In this document: in pieces, positions 43,201 through 58,200 of the stretch | Numbering within the stretch: position 1 is the stretch's first letter | How the letters are laid out: every line of letters starts with the position of its first letter | Source: Azorinus chamasolen | Lineage: Eukaryota; Mollusca; Bivalvia; Cardiida; Solecurtidae | DNA: 64,000 nt | Direction: 5' to 3' | Assembly (NCBI GenBank): GCA_963576725.1 | Contig: OY755240.1 | Coordinates: 56,792,633-56,856,632, forward strand | Program-made: the position numbers and the translations under genes | The notes under the pieces: generated by a model | What the model saw: only the letters and a program-made list of their open reading frames with translations | Told to the model about the DNA's origin: nothing | Database searches by the model: none

Positions 43201-46200
43201 GACAAATAGTATAGAACCAGATCTATGATATCTACAAACAAACAGCAAACCCTGATCAGTTAGATCCTTTTGCACTCTGCAAGGAGATTTCCACATTACT
43301 TTTATCATGTACTTTTGTTAGGCAACCACCTGCTTTTTAACCCTTTCCCTCATATAAGTGTGTTTTCACGCATTTGCAAACAGAGAAGACCCAGATCAGA
43401 CAGATCCTATAGGAGCCATCTGATCAGGGTCTGCTCAGTTTGCTAACGAAATTTGATAGATCTGTTTCTTTAGTTTCTAAAATGGTTATAATGTTCGACC
43501 TACCATATTTCATTATAACTATTTTGTTTATGAATATTCATTAAGTATTGAAATTTGGAATAAACATAGAACAGGGAAAGGGTTAAGAAACCTATGCAAC
43601 CTTCACCCCATGGATATTTAGTAAGAAATAATAACTGTATGAACATTACTTAACTGAAGTTTATAACACTTTTTATTATACCTCAATTTCCTTTACAATG
43701 TTAATTTCCCATAGGCCACCTTGACATAGAAATACTGTCAGGCTCAGTGGAAAAAAATTACTGTCGGAAAAATACTGTCTCCCACTACCATAGGCACGGA
43801 ACATCTAGATCAATGAGCGCTTATCAAATTGTGTGCGTGACATCATCCAATGGCGTCATCGACTGACGTCTTCTGACGCTTTCAATTTGATCAACAAACG
43901 TCATTATGATGATTGATTTATTTTCTATATATTTGAGAAAGGTCACGTTATGAGACTATTTCTGAGGAGGCCCTATCAAGATTGGACAGTGAAAAGGGCT
44001 CCGCTAGTAATTATAACGTGTAATGAATAGAATTGTGAAGCTGTTCCGAGATTTTAAGCACCAAGTAGAACTTTTGTTTAAAACTGTTTATTGCTGTCAT
44101 TGAATAAATATTTTTGCTGACGAAATTGACTGTGCTGTTCGGTATAATAAAATAAATATCACATCCTATGGAGAGCGAAAGCACGTATTGTCAACCATCG
44201 GTATGGTAATGTCATAATGACATAACCAACCTCGGGTTGACAGTACGTGCTGTCTCTCTCCATAGGATGTGATATTTATATAATGAACAGCACAAACTGT
44301 AAAAGCATATCCATTCTAGTACTACAGTACAACCTCTGTAAACTGGATATCCAATTTAGTATAAATATCGGTCTTTGAGACAAGTGGCAGCTTAATGCAG
44401 GGTGAAAGTAATGCAGAAAGCTCCTCTAGGAGCTTTCTGCCTGACTTTCACCCTGCATTAAGCAGCCACCTGCCTAAAAGTATCTAAATTCTTCTCTACT
44501 AGAATTCCGGTTTAGAGGGGTTTTACTATATTTCATAAGCATTTTTACTATACAAATGTATTTAATAAGCAAACAGAGCAGACCCTGATCAGGTGACTCC
44601 TACATCTGGGTCTTCTCTGTTTGCAAAGGCATGAAAAGGCATTTCTTTGAGGTAAAGGATTTATTAAGAAAGTTTATATAATAGGTTTCACAGTAGTTAT
44701 GCCAGTTTGGCACTGCACTTTCTACCTGGAATTCACTCTTGTCCCCCATCATGTTGCCCACTCTGATGGCAACATAATCCATAAAACAGGCCACATGGTA
44801 GTGCTCCATCACATAAGTTGCTGCCAGAAACGGCAACAAACGCCATTGCTACAATAGAGAATTGTATCAAATTACTAACGATACAAGTAAACATACAATG
44901 CATTGAGCTTGACATGGCTGACTAGACTTACAACCATCTGTCGATAAGAAACCTTTAATCTTTTCCCTTATGAATATTCATGTAAAAAATATTCACATCA
45001 TGAATAATAATGAGTATTTTTTTATAATGGCAATGTGAACACAAGAAATTTTGGCCATGGCAAAACTGTAGAATTAGACCTATATTACTTCATGCAAATA
45101 GAGGAGACCCTGATCAAATGGCTCCCATCTAAACGGGGTCTACTCTATTTGCAAAGGTGCCAGAGCTTGTCAATATGAGGAAAAGGGTAAAAATTCACAA
45201 AACCAGATATCATTGCAAGCTATGTAAATGTAAAATGGACTGGCATCCATCAAGGAAAACGTCAGACTTTGTAGACCAAGATAACCTATCAAAGTTGGAA
45301 TGTAGTGTTGAATCAAAATCTGCACAGTTTCATGACGCTAGATTTTAGATTTATTCATGACACAAAAAGTGTGACTGATAGACAGATGATGGTTAATCTA
45401 AATGCATCTCTACAGGAGCCGTCTAATCTGGTTCTACTCTGTTTGAAAGGTGTGAAAATGCGCTTGTATGAGGGAAAGGGTTAAGGGCATTAACCCTTTG
45501 AATGTGTGTAACCAGTTAGATGCCATTTGCAAACAGTGTATACCCAGATCAGATGGTTCTCAGACGAGCCCTATGATCACTATCTGCACTGTTTATCATA
45601 CAAAACCATCTAGCAAAGTCAAACCTTTCATACTGAATGATGGGACAATCCACCTTGAATACTCCGCATTAAAAGCATTAATAATAAATTTAATCCTTTA
45701 CTCCATGAATATTAATGTAAGAAATAATGACATCATGAATATTAATTAGATTAAGTTTTCAAAATGGCATATTACCTAAACTCATGAAATTTTTGCTATT
45801 AAAAGGAAAAATTATAAAATCAGATCTAAATTATTCCATAAGCAAAGCAGACCCTGATCAGACTGATCTGGGTCTACTCTGTTTGCAAAAGCATAGAAAG
45901 GCATATCGGTATTTATAGAGGAAAGGGTTAAGAAAATATTAATTTTGAAAAGTCTGTCTAGGTGCATGTAAGATGTTATACCTGCAGCTGGTACTCCAAC
46001 ACTGGTATTTCCTCCCCGTCTGTGGGTCCAAACTGTCTCCTTGCTGCTGAGTACCTTACAGCTATAGGCATGCACAATTTTAGGTTACAGGTGCACATTC
46101 CTGTGATCCCTACTCGTCCTCCTGACAGCGCCCCAAGGGAGGCCCCGAACCTCTTGCTTGGGTCCTGTTAAAAGTAAAACTATTTCAGAGAAACTAACAC

Positions 46201-49200
46201 CAGAGTCTTAAACCCTTTACAGTAAAACCTCTCTAAACCGGATGTTAAATTTAGTAAAAATTTCGGTCTTGGGGACAGGTGGAAGCTTAATGCAGGATGG
46301 AAGTCATGCAGAAAGCTCCTCTAGGAGCTTTCTGCATGACTTTCATCCTGCATTAAGCAGCCACCTGCCTAAAAGTATCTTAATTCTTCTCTGCTACAAT
46401 TCCGGTTTGGAGAGGGTTTACAGTATTTGATGAATATTCATGCAAGACTGGATCTATTAATACTATTAATTTATCTGCTTCTTGTGTTATGAATACAGAA
46501 TACGGAAAGACTATGGTGGAAGTAAAAGCTGGTTTTTTTTCTTTCTACTAACTGATTTTTTTGTGAAACACTATGCACCTAACAGGTGCTTTAACCTAAA
46601 CTTTTGAGCATCAATCTTAAAGTGTGAACTCACCTCAATATAGTGTCATTGAAAAGATGTAGCTTCATAAGATAAATGCACATGCCAAGCATGAAGTCTC
46701 TATCTGTTAAAGTTACGGCCAAGGTCAATAAAAAGACAGACTGGCACACAGCTCATTCATTAGCTGAATTTATATAATGACATATGACCTATGTCAGTCT
46801 ATGCAAATACTTTAGATTCAGTAACTCAGCATCTCATTAGGATCCAAACTGTTTGTTACTATGATCATGTTTATTGAAAGAAAAGAGGGTCTGCACTGTT
46901 TGACATTTAAAATATTAACATTTTACTCTATAAATACATAGAGGATCTTACATGAGTGTTCTTGATTATTGGATTTATTAAATGAGTCTTTTTAAAATAA
47001 TAAAAAACGAGCTTTATGAACATGAATGCAAGATTCTATTTATAACATAACAAACACAAATGTTTTTTTGCAGCCAATAGTTCAGCAGTAACATGGATTG
47101 TTATAAATTCTCCTTACATATAGAAATGATGAATGAAATGTGTTATTAGGTTCGCTAAGTAACTGGGACAAAGTAGGTCCAAAATTTCCAACTGTTTTTT
47201 TGACTTACTGTCACAACAACCAGGATCTAATTTAGACTTCTCTGATATTTAATTTAACCGTGAAAGTTTATGATAACAAAAACCTACAGAAACACGTCAA
47301 AATAATTTTTGAGTTACAGTTTCGACATACAAACACGTCACATTATGACGTCACTGTACACAACATTTGTCTGTGTAAAGTGCACCATTTGCTAATAGTT
47401 TAAATGAAGATGCCTACACGTCTGACACTCACTGTCAATGGGATTTAAAATGCGCCTTCGTTTTGGTATATTAAGCCTTTCATCAGTGTTGTATACACTT
47501 GGACATTTCCGCCGTGAAAAAGTTTATTGAAATGGACAAAAGATTCAGTACGAACTGCTGCATAAAATGTGTTGGAACAGGAGGAAGATTTTCGCCATCA
47601 GCCGATTTGGAGAATAACATATTTGAAATGTGTTTGTGCTGTGCTGGATTCAGATGACTATAGTTGTTGTTTGACGAGATATTTTTATGAGTAGAAATCT
47701 GCCTAAACAAAAGGATATGCGGTGAAGAAAATGTAAGGCTGTGGAGGCAATTTTATTTAGTAGAATGGATGGTTTGGGTCAGAGTAGCTGGTAGGTCTTT
47801 TTTGGCATACATTTTGTAGACATTTACTGACAGCGATTACAATTTGTATTATTTTATCGAAATTAAGGCGCAAGTGTAACATAACTGACAACCAAAAGGG
47901 CTTACTTCTGTATTGTTTAACACATTTGCCATCAGGCCAAAGACAAGATGCTCATTTTGTATGGTGTAACATATTTGCCATCAGGCCAAAGAGATAAGAC
48001 AATGTGCTCACTTTGTATGGTGTAACATATTTGCCATCAGGTGTCACATCACCAGTTTTATTGAGCAGGTTCTCCCTGGGTATTCTGTAGTTGTTGAAAG
48101 ACATAAATCTGGAAATACAAAAAAGTCAAAATGATATCATAGCGTGAAAATATTTAATAGCCCTTTCCTTCATATTAACACATTTGCAAACAGAGTAGAC
48201 CTATAGGAGCCGTCTGATCAGGGTCTGCTCTGTTTTCTTATAACACAATATAGATCTGATTCTACAGTTTCTAGAAGAAAAAAAAACCTTGAACATTTTA
48301 CACTATGAGCTAATTCAGTTAATTAATATTCATGACATCATTAATTCTTACATGAATATTGAACAGGTACTGGGACTTTTTTTTAACTATGGCAGAACCT
48401 GTAGAATCAGATTTATATTAATTTCGTATGCAAACAGAGCAGACCTTATTTCAAGACGGCTCAACCAGGAGCCATTTGACAGGGTCTTTTTGTTAGCAAG
48501 GTTATAAAAGGGCATCTTGATTAGGTAAAGGGCACACTGTACTGGCAGAATATATCAGCACCCTGGTATGGCATTACAAAGCAGGGAAGGTCCACTAGCA
48601 CAGTTTGAAACTGACTTTATGTCAAGTTCAAGAATAACCATGTATATATCTTTATGTTCTTGTTACACCCTTTCAGTGATTTTAGTGTTTGTTCTTATAC
48701 TGATCTAAACTTGCTTAAAACATTTATAAGGTATCAAGAGTGTTGATGCAACCTATGTGTCACTTTCCAGCAGAAAGTGTCTAAAAAGCATGACAGACAC
48801 TCAGACAGCTGATAGAGAAATGATCCTTAAGTGCCAAACCTGCTAAAGCAGGTGACAGAAGAAAAGTTATTGTTTAACCCATTCCTCTTAAGCTATTTTT
48901 AGACCCAACCTCTTTGAATAAATCTACCAAAAAGGAGCATTTACTAGAGAAAGGGATATTTTTTAGAACTGTGTAGTTATGAAACCATTGTGATAAATAG
49001 AGCATTTGCTCCATAGGAGAGACTTTTACAAAGGCGTAGAAAGGTGTATTTATGGAGGAAAGGGTTAACACTTTTCCTTTTCTATATTTATTCCAACTTT
49101 CAAGACCTACTGAATATTCATGGACAAAATAGTTATAATGAAATATGGAAAAGGGATGGACAAAATAGTTATAATGAAATATGGAAAACGGAACGTTGTA

Positions 49201-52200
49201 GCCATTTTACAAACTAAATAAATAGATGTATCAAATTCCATTAGCAAACAGAGCAGACCCTTATCAGAGGCTCCTAGAGGAGCCATCTGATCTGGGTCTA
49301 CTCTGCAGATGTGTGAAAAGGTGTGTATATGAAAGAAGGCATTATATGATTCAAGTAAATAAACTAAATCTGATACCCATTATCTAAACCATTTTGTCCT
49401 AGTTTTTCTCCCATGTCTCCCAGCAGAATTCCTGGCATGGTGCGCAAGTTGCTGTCACGGATCTGGACAACAAACGAGTGTAGTCCATGGCACCGACCGT
49501 CAGCAGTATACAGCTGGGCATACACTATGGCATGGGTGGCCGTCTTTCCCATGTTTCCTGACCAGATTTTACAGGCCTCAAAGTCTGGAGTATTGATCAC
49601 AAACTCCTGAAATAGGTTAATAGCCAATACTGTATTTCCTCCAAATATTCAACAGGCCAAGCTTAGGCCAAAATAGTACCAACACGGATCAAACTGCTAC
49701 TATTGGAACAGTTTGATAAGGGAGCAATATGATCTGGGTCTACAATATTTGTCAAAATGAAGCAAAATTTACTTATTCATATTATAACCCATTCCCTGTT
49801 CTATGTTTATTTCAGTTTTCAGTACCTACTGCATATTCATAGCCAAAATAGTTATACTGAAATATGGAAGGCGGAACATTGTAGATAGTGTAGAGAGTAA
49901 AGACACAGATCTTTCAAATTCTATTAGCAAACAGAATAGACCCTGATCAGACAGCTCCTATAGGAGCCGTCTGATCTGGGTCTACTCTGTTTGCAATTGC
50001 GTGAAAACATGTTTATATGAGGGAAAGGGTTAACCTTGTAAAGAGGGAAGACTTGGTGTGTGAATATTTAAGGTCATCAAGATAGATTTAATTATTAAAG
50101 TAGATGGGCCTATGAATTTTTTGTCTATTAGGATAATAGAAAATGAGACATACCAGTATTAACCTTTTATTCCATTAATATTCATGAAAGAAATAATGAC
50201 ATCATGGATATTAATTAGATTAATTGTTATGATAGCATATAGGGAAAGGATATTTTGACCATGGCAGAAACTGTAGAATCATATCTATATTATACCATTA
50301 GCAAACAGAGCAGACCCTGATTAGACAGCTCCTATAGGAGCAGTCTGATTTGGGTCTACTCTGTTTGCAAAGGCATAGAAAGGCATATTTATGGAATAAA
50401 TGGTTAAGCAGAAAAGAACTGTTTCAAACAGAAGATAAATCTGTACATTCATTGTTTAATTTGCCTCCTTCAGAAATAAATCTACTGAGTAGTGTAATTG
50501 ATCCAGAATCTACAAACATGGTCTCAAAATTAAACGAAAGATAGAAAGAAAGATTTTAAGTCTTTGGTATGACTTGCCTGGGCACTGGTTCCACAATATC
50601 ATGCCCCAAATGGGACTGAGCTAGACGTGCAGATTAAAGTAATTATAATTGCAAACTAGAGATGAATTTATGGTTGTTTGTGGGTTTACCTCTGTGTTTG
50701 AATCATAAGTTGCTGTTGTTCTCATTGCCCTTGTGTTGCTGCCATGGCTGAGCTCTGTCAGTGCAAAACACCCAAACACCTGCCAAAGCATTTGAAATAC
50801 AAGGTAAGCATTTAACCATTTGAATGCTGAAAATTTAAGTCAACAGCCAGGTACCTATCAGAGCAACAGATAACGGTGTGTACTCAAATACTAAAACCGT
50901 CATTTCTCCACCAAACCCTATACTGTGACCACTCTTTAGAATCGTCTTGAAAAGATGACTCTAAAGAGTGGTCACAACATAGGGTTTGGTGGAGAAGTTA
51001 TTTTTGAAAATGTTTTGATTTACACATCTTATCAGGGCCTCTGATCTATTTGAGACGCTCTCAGATATTAGGCTAAAACGGAAATTTTGACTGAATCAAG
51101 GGCCATAACTCAGAGGTGTCTAATGCGATTTGACTGATAATCGAAATTGGTCAAGATTTTGCACCTATTAATATTCTCTGTAAGTTTTGTGAAGATCAGA
51201 TGTAAACTATTTGAGTTAGAGAGCGGACAAGGCTAAAATGGCCAATTTTGACTGAATCAAGGGCCATAACTCAAAGGTGTCTTCTACGATTTAAGTGGTA
51301 ATTGAACTTGGTCAAGATTTTGCACCTATAAACATTCTTCGCAAGTCTGGTGATGATCAGATGAAGACTATTTAAGTAAGAGAGCGGACAAGGCTAAAAC
51401 GGCCAATTTTGACAGAATTCAGAGGTGTCTTATGCTATTTAGGTGGTAATCGAACTTGATCAAGATTTTACACCTATAAACATTCTCTGTAAGTTTGATG
51501 AAGATCAGATGAAAACTATTTGAGTCAGAAAGCAGACCAAAAAAAAGCGTGACAGACTGACTGGCGGACAGGGCAATTACTATAGGGCACCCACACCAAG
51601 GTGTGGGGCCCTAATTAGATCTAGGTCTGCACTATTTGCTTAACGTTTTCCTTCATATAAATGCATTTTCACACATTTGCAAACAGAGTAGATCCAGATC
51701 AGATGGCTACTATAGAGCCGTCTGATCAGGGTGACTGCTCTGTTAGCTAATGGAATTTGATAGTTCTGGGTTTTTTTACTTTCTGAAATGGCTACGATGT
51801 TCAACCTTCTGTATTTCATTATAACTATGATACCCATGAATATTCAGTAGATATTGAAATTTGGAATAAACATAGAACAGGGAAAGGGTTAACCCTTTCC
51901 CTCATATAAACACCTTTTCACACATTTGCAAACTGAGTAGAGTCTGCTATTTATTTATGGTATAGCATCAATCTAATTCTATACTTTCTACCTGAGCAAA
52001 AACATCTTGTGTACATTATGCTACCATAAAATCTCAGCCAATAAATATTCATAATGTCTTTTTTAATGTCATTATTTCTTACATGAATACTGAACAGGGA
52101 AAGTGTTAAGTTTGTCTGTCTGAATACATAGGATAATTAGTACACTAAAAGCTCATTTTCCTTAGTGCTTTGACAAGGGGATGTGTAAATGTGTTGATAC

Positions 52201-55200
52201 TCTACATCAGACAACATTTTAGTATGTATGATTTTCAAAATACGAGTCAAAGTGTTGCCATAGCCTTGGTATGACCTAACCCCTGAGCTAAAGAATCAAT
52301 TCACTGAAGTAGTTGTTAGATACTGCCTTTATTCTAGAAGCTATGTGCATTGAAAATAAGAGAAATGACCTGTAGCAGGCTGCAGTATGAAAAATTGATA
52401 TAGCTTATCTTCATTCGAATAGTCTACAGGAGAATCAATATGTATGCTGACAAATAAGCCAATAGATGTGATCATGATGCACATGATATGTTTACCCTTT
52501 CCCTGTTTAGCGTTTATTCTAGATGTAATCACCGTATTAATATTCATCAAAATAATCAATAAAATGGAACATGGAAAACAAGGGTTTTTTTTCATCATGG
52601 TGGAAACTGTAAAATCAGATCTATAAAATTCCTTAGCAAACAGAGCAGACCCAGATCAGATGGCTCATATGAACCATCTGATCTGGGTCTACTCTGTTTG
52701 CTTCTTTAGCAGATGTCTGATCTGGGTCTACTCTGTTTGCTTCTTAAGCAGATGTCTGATCTGGGTCTTCTATGCTTGCAAAAGTTGTGAAAAGGAGTTT
52801 CTATGAGGGAAAGGGTTTAAACCCTTTACTCCATAAATACTTAAGTAAGAAATTATGACATTATGAATATTAATTAGATTATAATAATAGAACATGGAAA
52901 CAGGAATTGTTGGACATGGCAGAAACTGTAGAATCATATCTACATGTACATGTATATCATTAGCAAACAGAGCAGACGCTGACTAGACGGCTCCTATAGG
53001 AGCCATCCGATCTGGGTCTAGTCTACTCTGTTTGCAAAGGCGTTGAAAGTCGTATTTACGGAGTAAAGGGTTTAAGTATAAAGTGGGTTGTCAGACATAT
53101 ATTTGCCAGTATAATATTGGTATACCATGGCTGATCAGCTAGACACATACCCAAATATTAAAATCATCATTTCTCCACCAAACCCTATACTGTGCCACTC
53201 TTTAGAAGTGTCTCTTCAAGTTATTCTTGAAAGTGTATAAATTTACGCATCTTAATATCTGGACCTCATGTTTCAATGCGTATTCAACTTAATGTAGATA
53301 CAAACCTCAAATTGCTTGTTCTTCTCCACAAAAGGCAGATGGCGCTGGGATCCTGTGGACATAACAGTGCCACCAAACATCTGAAATAGTCATCAAATAT
53401 GCTGTAACACTTCCTTTCTCTCAATTAACACTTTGCTACACTAATTTGCATGTAAGAAATTATGACATTATAAACATTAATTAGATTAATTCATATTATG
53501 GCATATGAAAACAAGTTTTGGCCATGTCAGAAATTGCAGAATCTGATCTTTATTATTACATAAGCAGACAGAGCAGACCCTGATCAGATGGCTCCTGTAA
53601 AAACCATCTGATCTGGGTCTACTCTGTTTGAAAGGGGCGTTAAAAGATGTATTAAAGGAGACCCTGATCAGATGGCTCATACAAGAGCCATATGATCTAG
53701 GTCTATTCTGCTTGCAACGATGTGAAAAGGCAGTTCTGTGAGGTAAAAGGTTAAAGCTTAATTAGTCATCATTGTTTCCTTAACCCTTTCCCTGTTCTAA
53801 CTTCTATGTTTATTTCAAATTTCCATACCTATTGAATATTCATGAAAAGGTATTTATAATGAAATATGGAAGGTGGAACATTGTAGCCATTTTAGAAAGT
53901 AAAGGAACAGATCTTTCAAATTCCATCAGCAAACAGAGCAGACCCTGATCAGACGGCTCCTCTAGGAGCCGTCTGATCTGGGTCTACTCTATTTGCAAAT
54001 GCGTGAAAACATGTCTATATGAGGGAAAGGGTTAATCCTGTTGAATATTCATGTAAGAAGTAATGCCATCATGAATATTTCTTTGCTGAATGTATGTACA
54101 CATGGATGTTGGTATTGGTAAAAACTGTAGAGGCAGATCTTTTCAGATTTCATAAGTAAACATAGCAGGCCTTGATCTGACAGCTACTACAGGAGCCATC
54201 TGATCCGGGACTAGTCTACAAAGGGTTTAAAAGGCATACATTTCTAAAAGGTAAAGGGTTAACCCTTTCCTCAACAAGAGGGTCAAAATGGCCCCTTAAT
54301 CGCTCACCTGATCACCATAGATTTTAAATCAGAGCTGGATAGTCCCAGAATGGGACCAATATTGACCTAAGGGAACAATGATGGTAGTGGATCATGAGCA
54401 GTGGTTCTAGAGAACACAATTTTCAAAGATTCAGAACATTGATTTTTATCAAGACCATTTCAGACAAATAAAGATTTGGCTAAAAATGTGACCTCTAAAG
54501 TGATTTTTATAAGACTCGACCTAGTGACCTACCAGTAAGTTTTTTATCCCACCCCAACCATGATCAAGCTCAACCTTGATATCACCAAGACAAACATTCT
54601 GAGCAAGCTTGAGGAAGATTAGGCTAAACTGTGGCCGCTGGAGTGTAAACAAGATTGTTATAAGATATGACCTACTTTTTGGCCCCACTTAACCTACTTT
54701 CAAACTCTTCCAAGATTTTATCAGGAAAATTATTCATGAAGATTGGGCTAAAATGTAACCTCTAGTGTGTTCACAAGGTTTTCCTACCATTTGACCAGGT
54801 GACCTAGCTATTGAACCCCGATGACCCACTTTCAAACTCAATCGAGATGTTATCAAGACAATCATTTTGACTAAGTTTCATGAAGATTGGACAATAAATG
54901 TGACCTCTAGAGTGTTCGCTAGCTTTTTCTACTATTTGACCTAGTTTTTGACCCCACATGACCCACTTTCAAACTCATCTATGATTCTATCAAGACAATC
55001 ATTCCAAGTTTCATGAAGATTGGACAAAAATGTGACCTCTAGAGTTTTCACAAGGTTTTTCTACTATTTGGCCTGGTGACCTAGTTTTTGACCCCATATG
55101 ACCCACTTTCAAACTTGTCCGAGATTTTATCAGAACAATCATTCTGATAAAGTTTCATGAAGATTGGGCTGAAAATGTGACCTCTAAATTGTTCACAAGG

Positions 55201-58200
55201 TTTTCCTACTAGATGACCTAGTGACCTAGTTTTTGACCCCACATGACCCACTTTCAAACTTGTCGGAGATTTTATCAAGACAATCATTCTGACCATGTTT
55301 CATGATGATTGGATTAAAATTGTGACCACTAGTGTTCACACGCCAATTGTTGACGACGGACGATGCACGCCGGACAATAAAGTCTCCCAAAAGCTCACCC
55401 CAAGCTTTGCTCATATGAGCTAATAAATATGTCTATGCCTTTGCAAACAGAGAAGATCTACATCAGAAGATTCATACAGGAGCCGTCTGATCAGGGTCTG
55501 CTCTGCTTGCTAATGGAATAATATAAAGATGTAGATATATGATTTTACAGTTCTGCCATAGTCAAAATCTCATGTGTTCATGCGCCAATATAAAAAATAA
55601 AACTAATCAATATTCATGATATCATTATAATTATCTTACGTAAATATTCATGGAGTAAAGGTTAATAATTATAAACAACACAGACATGATAGTTATCAAC
55701 AAAATCAGCAGCAAAGCAAACATCAAATAGATAACAAATTACAGTGAAATTGTTACTGACGTTGGTCACGTAAATTTGATACCATAGTCCAGAGTTTATA
55801 TAATTCAATCTTTAATCTGTTGAGCAAATTTTGTCATCTTCGTTTTCAAAATACAAGGTACATGTATATTCAATTTCTCAGCAATAATACAATCATAGAG
55901 TCAAAGATAAAGGAGCCGTCTGATCTGGGTCTACTCTGTTTGCAAATGCGTGAAAACATGTTTATATGAGGGAAAGGGATACTCAAATATTAAAAGAAAT
56001 ATCATTTCTCCACTAAATCCTATATTGTGACCATTCTTTAGAATCGTCTTGAAAAGACGATTCTAAACAGTGGTCATAACACAGGGTTTGGTGGAGAAAT
56101 AAAGAAGTTATTCTGGAAAATGTTTTAATTCATGCATCTTATCAGGGCCTCTGATAGTTAATCCTTTCTTCCATTAATACGCCTTTCTATGCATTTGCAA
56201 ACAGAGTAGACCCAGATCAGATGGCTCCTATAGGAGTCGTCTGATCAGGGTCTGCTCTGTTTGCTTATGAAATAACTATAGATATGATTCTACAGTTTCT
56301 ACTACAGCCAATAACTCCTATGTCTTTATCAAACTTAATCTAATTGAATACTCATCACATCAATATTTCTATTTTAAATAATCATGGAGTAAAGGGTTAA
56401 ACCATAAATTTGGATCTGGATGAGATGATGAATTACTCTGCATGTCATCAGGTCCATGCTTATAAAACTTTTTAGTTGAGTCTGAGTTCGTTTTCAAGCT
56501 TTTGATTGGTTAGATTTGAGTTCTCAAGCTTTTGATTGGTCAGATTTGAGCCAGAGGCTCAAATCTGACCAATCAAAAACTTGAGAACAAACTCAGACTC
56601 AACTAAAAGTTTTATAAGCATGGACCCTGGATCGAAAGTATTTGCATTGGTCATCACAGATTAGATCACAGATTAGATCTAAAGTTTAATAATTGACTGA
56701 TGATAAAATATCTCCTGAAGAAACCCTTAAACTGATGAATTAACCATTTACTCCATGAATATTCATGACAGAAATAATGACATCAAGAATATTAATTAGC
56801 AGAATTTTAATAATGACATAATTATGAGTTCAGGATTTTTTTGCCAATACAAAAAGGTAGGATCACATTCATATATTCTTAAGCAAACAGAGCAGACCCT
56901 GATCAGACGGCTCCTTCTCTGTTTGCAAAGGCGTAGAAAAGAGTATTTATGGGCTTAAGGTTTAAACAGGTTAATAACAGCTATGGAAAATCAATTTCGA
57001 TGATTGTGATAGTGGTTAGATTTTGCTGTTTATCAAAAGTAAACTGTTCAAGGTTCCAACACCCTCGGAAATGTCCCTGTGACAATATCTCTGATTTTTA
57101 ATCTCTATTTTTAGAAGAGAAAGTGATAATGTATAAGAGTGATAATGTACATTATAAAAGGATAAACTTTGCTAAAATGAATTCTAAATGGAAAAAAAAC
57201 CTGCATAAATACTCTTATCCGAGTCTCAACTGTTTACCCTCATTGACACAATGATACAATAAAATATCAAGCCATTTTTGTCTGCCAGCTTTCAATGCTT
57301 AACCCTTTACCTGTTCCATATTAATGAAAAAAAATAATGAAATCATGAATATTTATTAGCTGAAGTTTTATAATGTAGAGTTTTCAAGGAAAGTTTTTGC
57401 TTTGAGAAAAACTGTAGAATCAGATCTATATTATTCCATAAGCAAAAAGAGCAGACCCTGGTCAGATTGCTCCTATAGGAGCCATCTGATCTGGGTCTAC
57501 TCTGTTTGCAAATGCATGGAAAGGTGTCAGGGTCTACTCTGTTTGCTTATGGAATTATATAGATCTGATTATAAAGTTTGTGAAATGGTAAAATTACCCA
57601 TTTTTCAGTGACCAATATACACAAATTCAGGTAATGAATATTCATTCAGTCACAAATTCTTGTACAAATATTCACGAGGGAAAGAGTTAAATATCAGAAG
57701 TTTTGTATCAGACCCTTCAGTTCAGTAAAGTGATTAGAACTTTCATTACCTCTGTATTCAGTTGGTACTTCGCACACAATGCCCAGTCAAACATCCCAAG
57801 GCAATCTGTCATGATCTGGTGTTTTAGAGGATTTTGGAATATGTCATCATCTGTCAGGAAGTCATATTCAAACAAGCGCTTAGCTCTGCGGAAGTTTGTT
57901 TCTCTTTGTTTCTCTACAGATGGAGTTTCAGTTGGTTTCCAGAAGAGAGGATCTTTTTCAAAAGATGTCCATATTTTGTTCTACAGAATAAAAAGTAAAC
58001 AAAACAGATCATTGTGTGAAAATGTTATAGCACCAAATACAGTAAAACCTCTCTATAACAGCCACTAAATTACATCCAATATTTTGTGTTACTGGCAGGT
58101 GGCTGCTTAAAGCAAGGTGAAAGTAAAACAGAACGCTCCTGTTGGAGCGTTCTGTTTTACTTTCACCTAGCTTTAAGCAGCAACCTGCCCTAAATACCAA

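Noticed and set aside
57703..58068. Plus-strand open frame of 121 codons
   Set aside because: It is antisense to ACOX3 exon 2 and a family B MITE; the minus strand has the conserved protein with proper splice sites.
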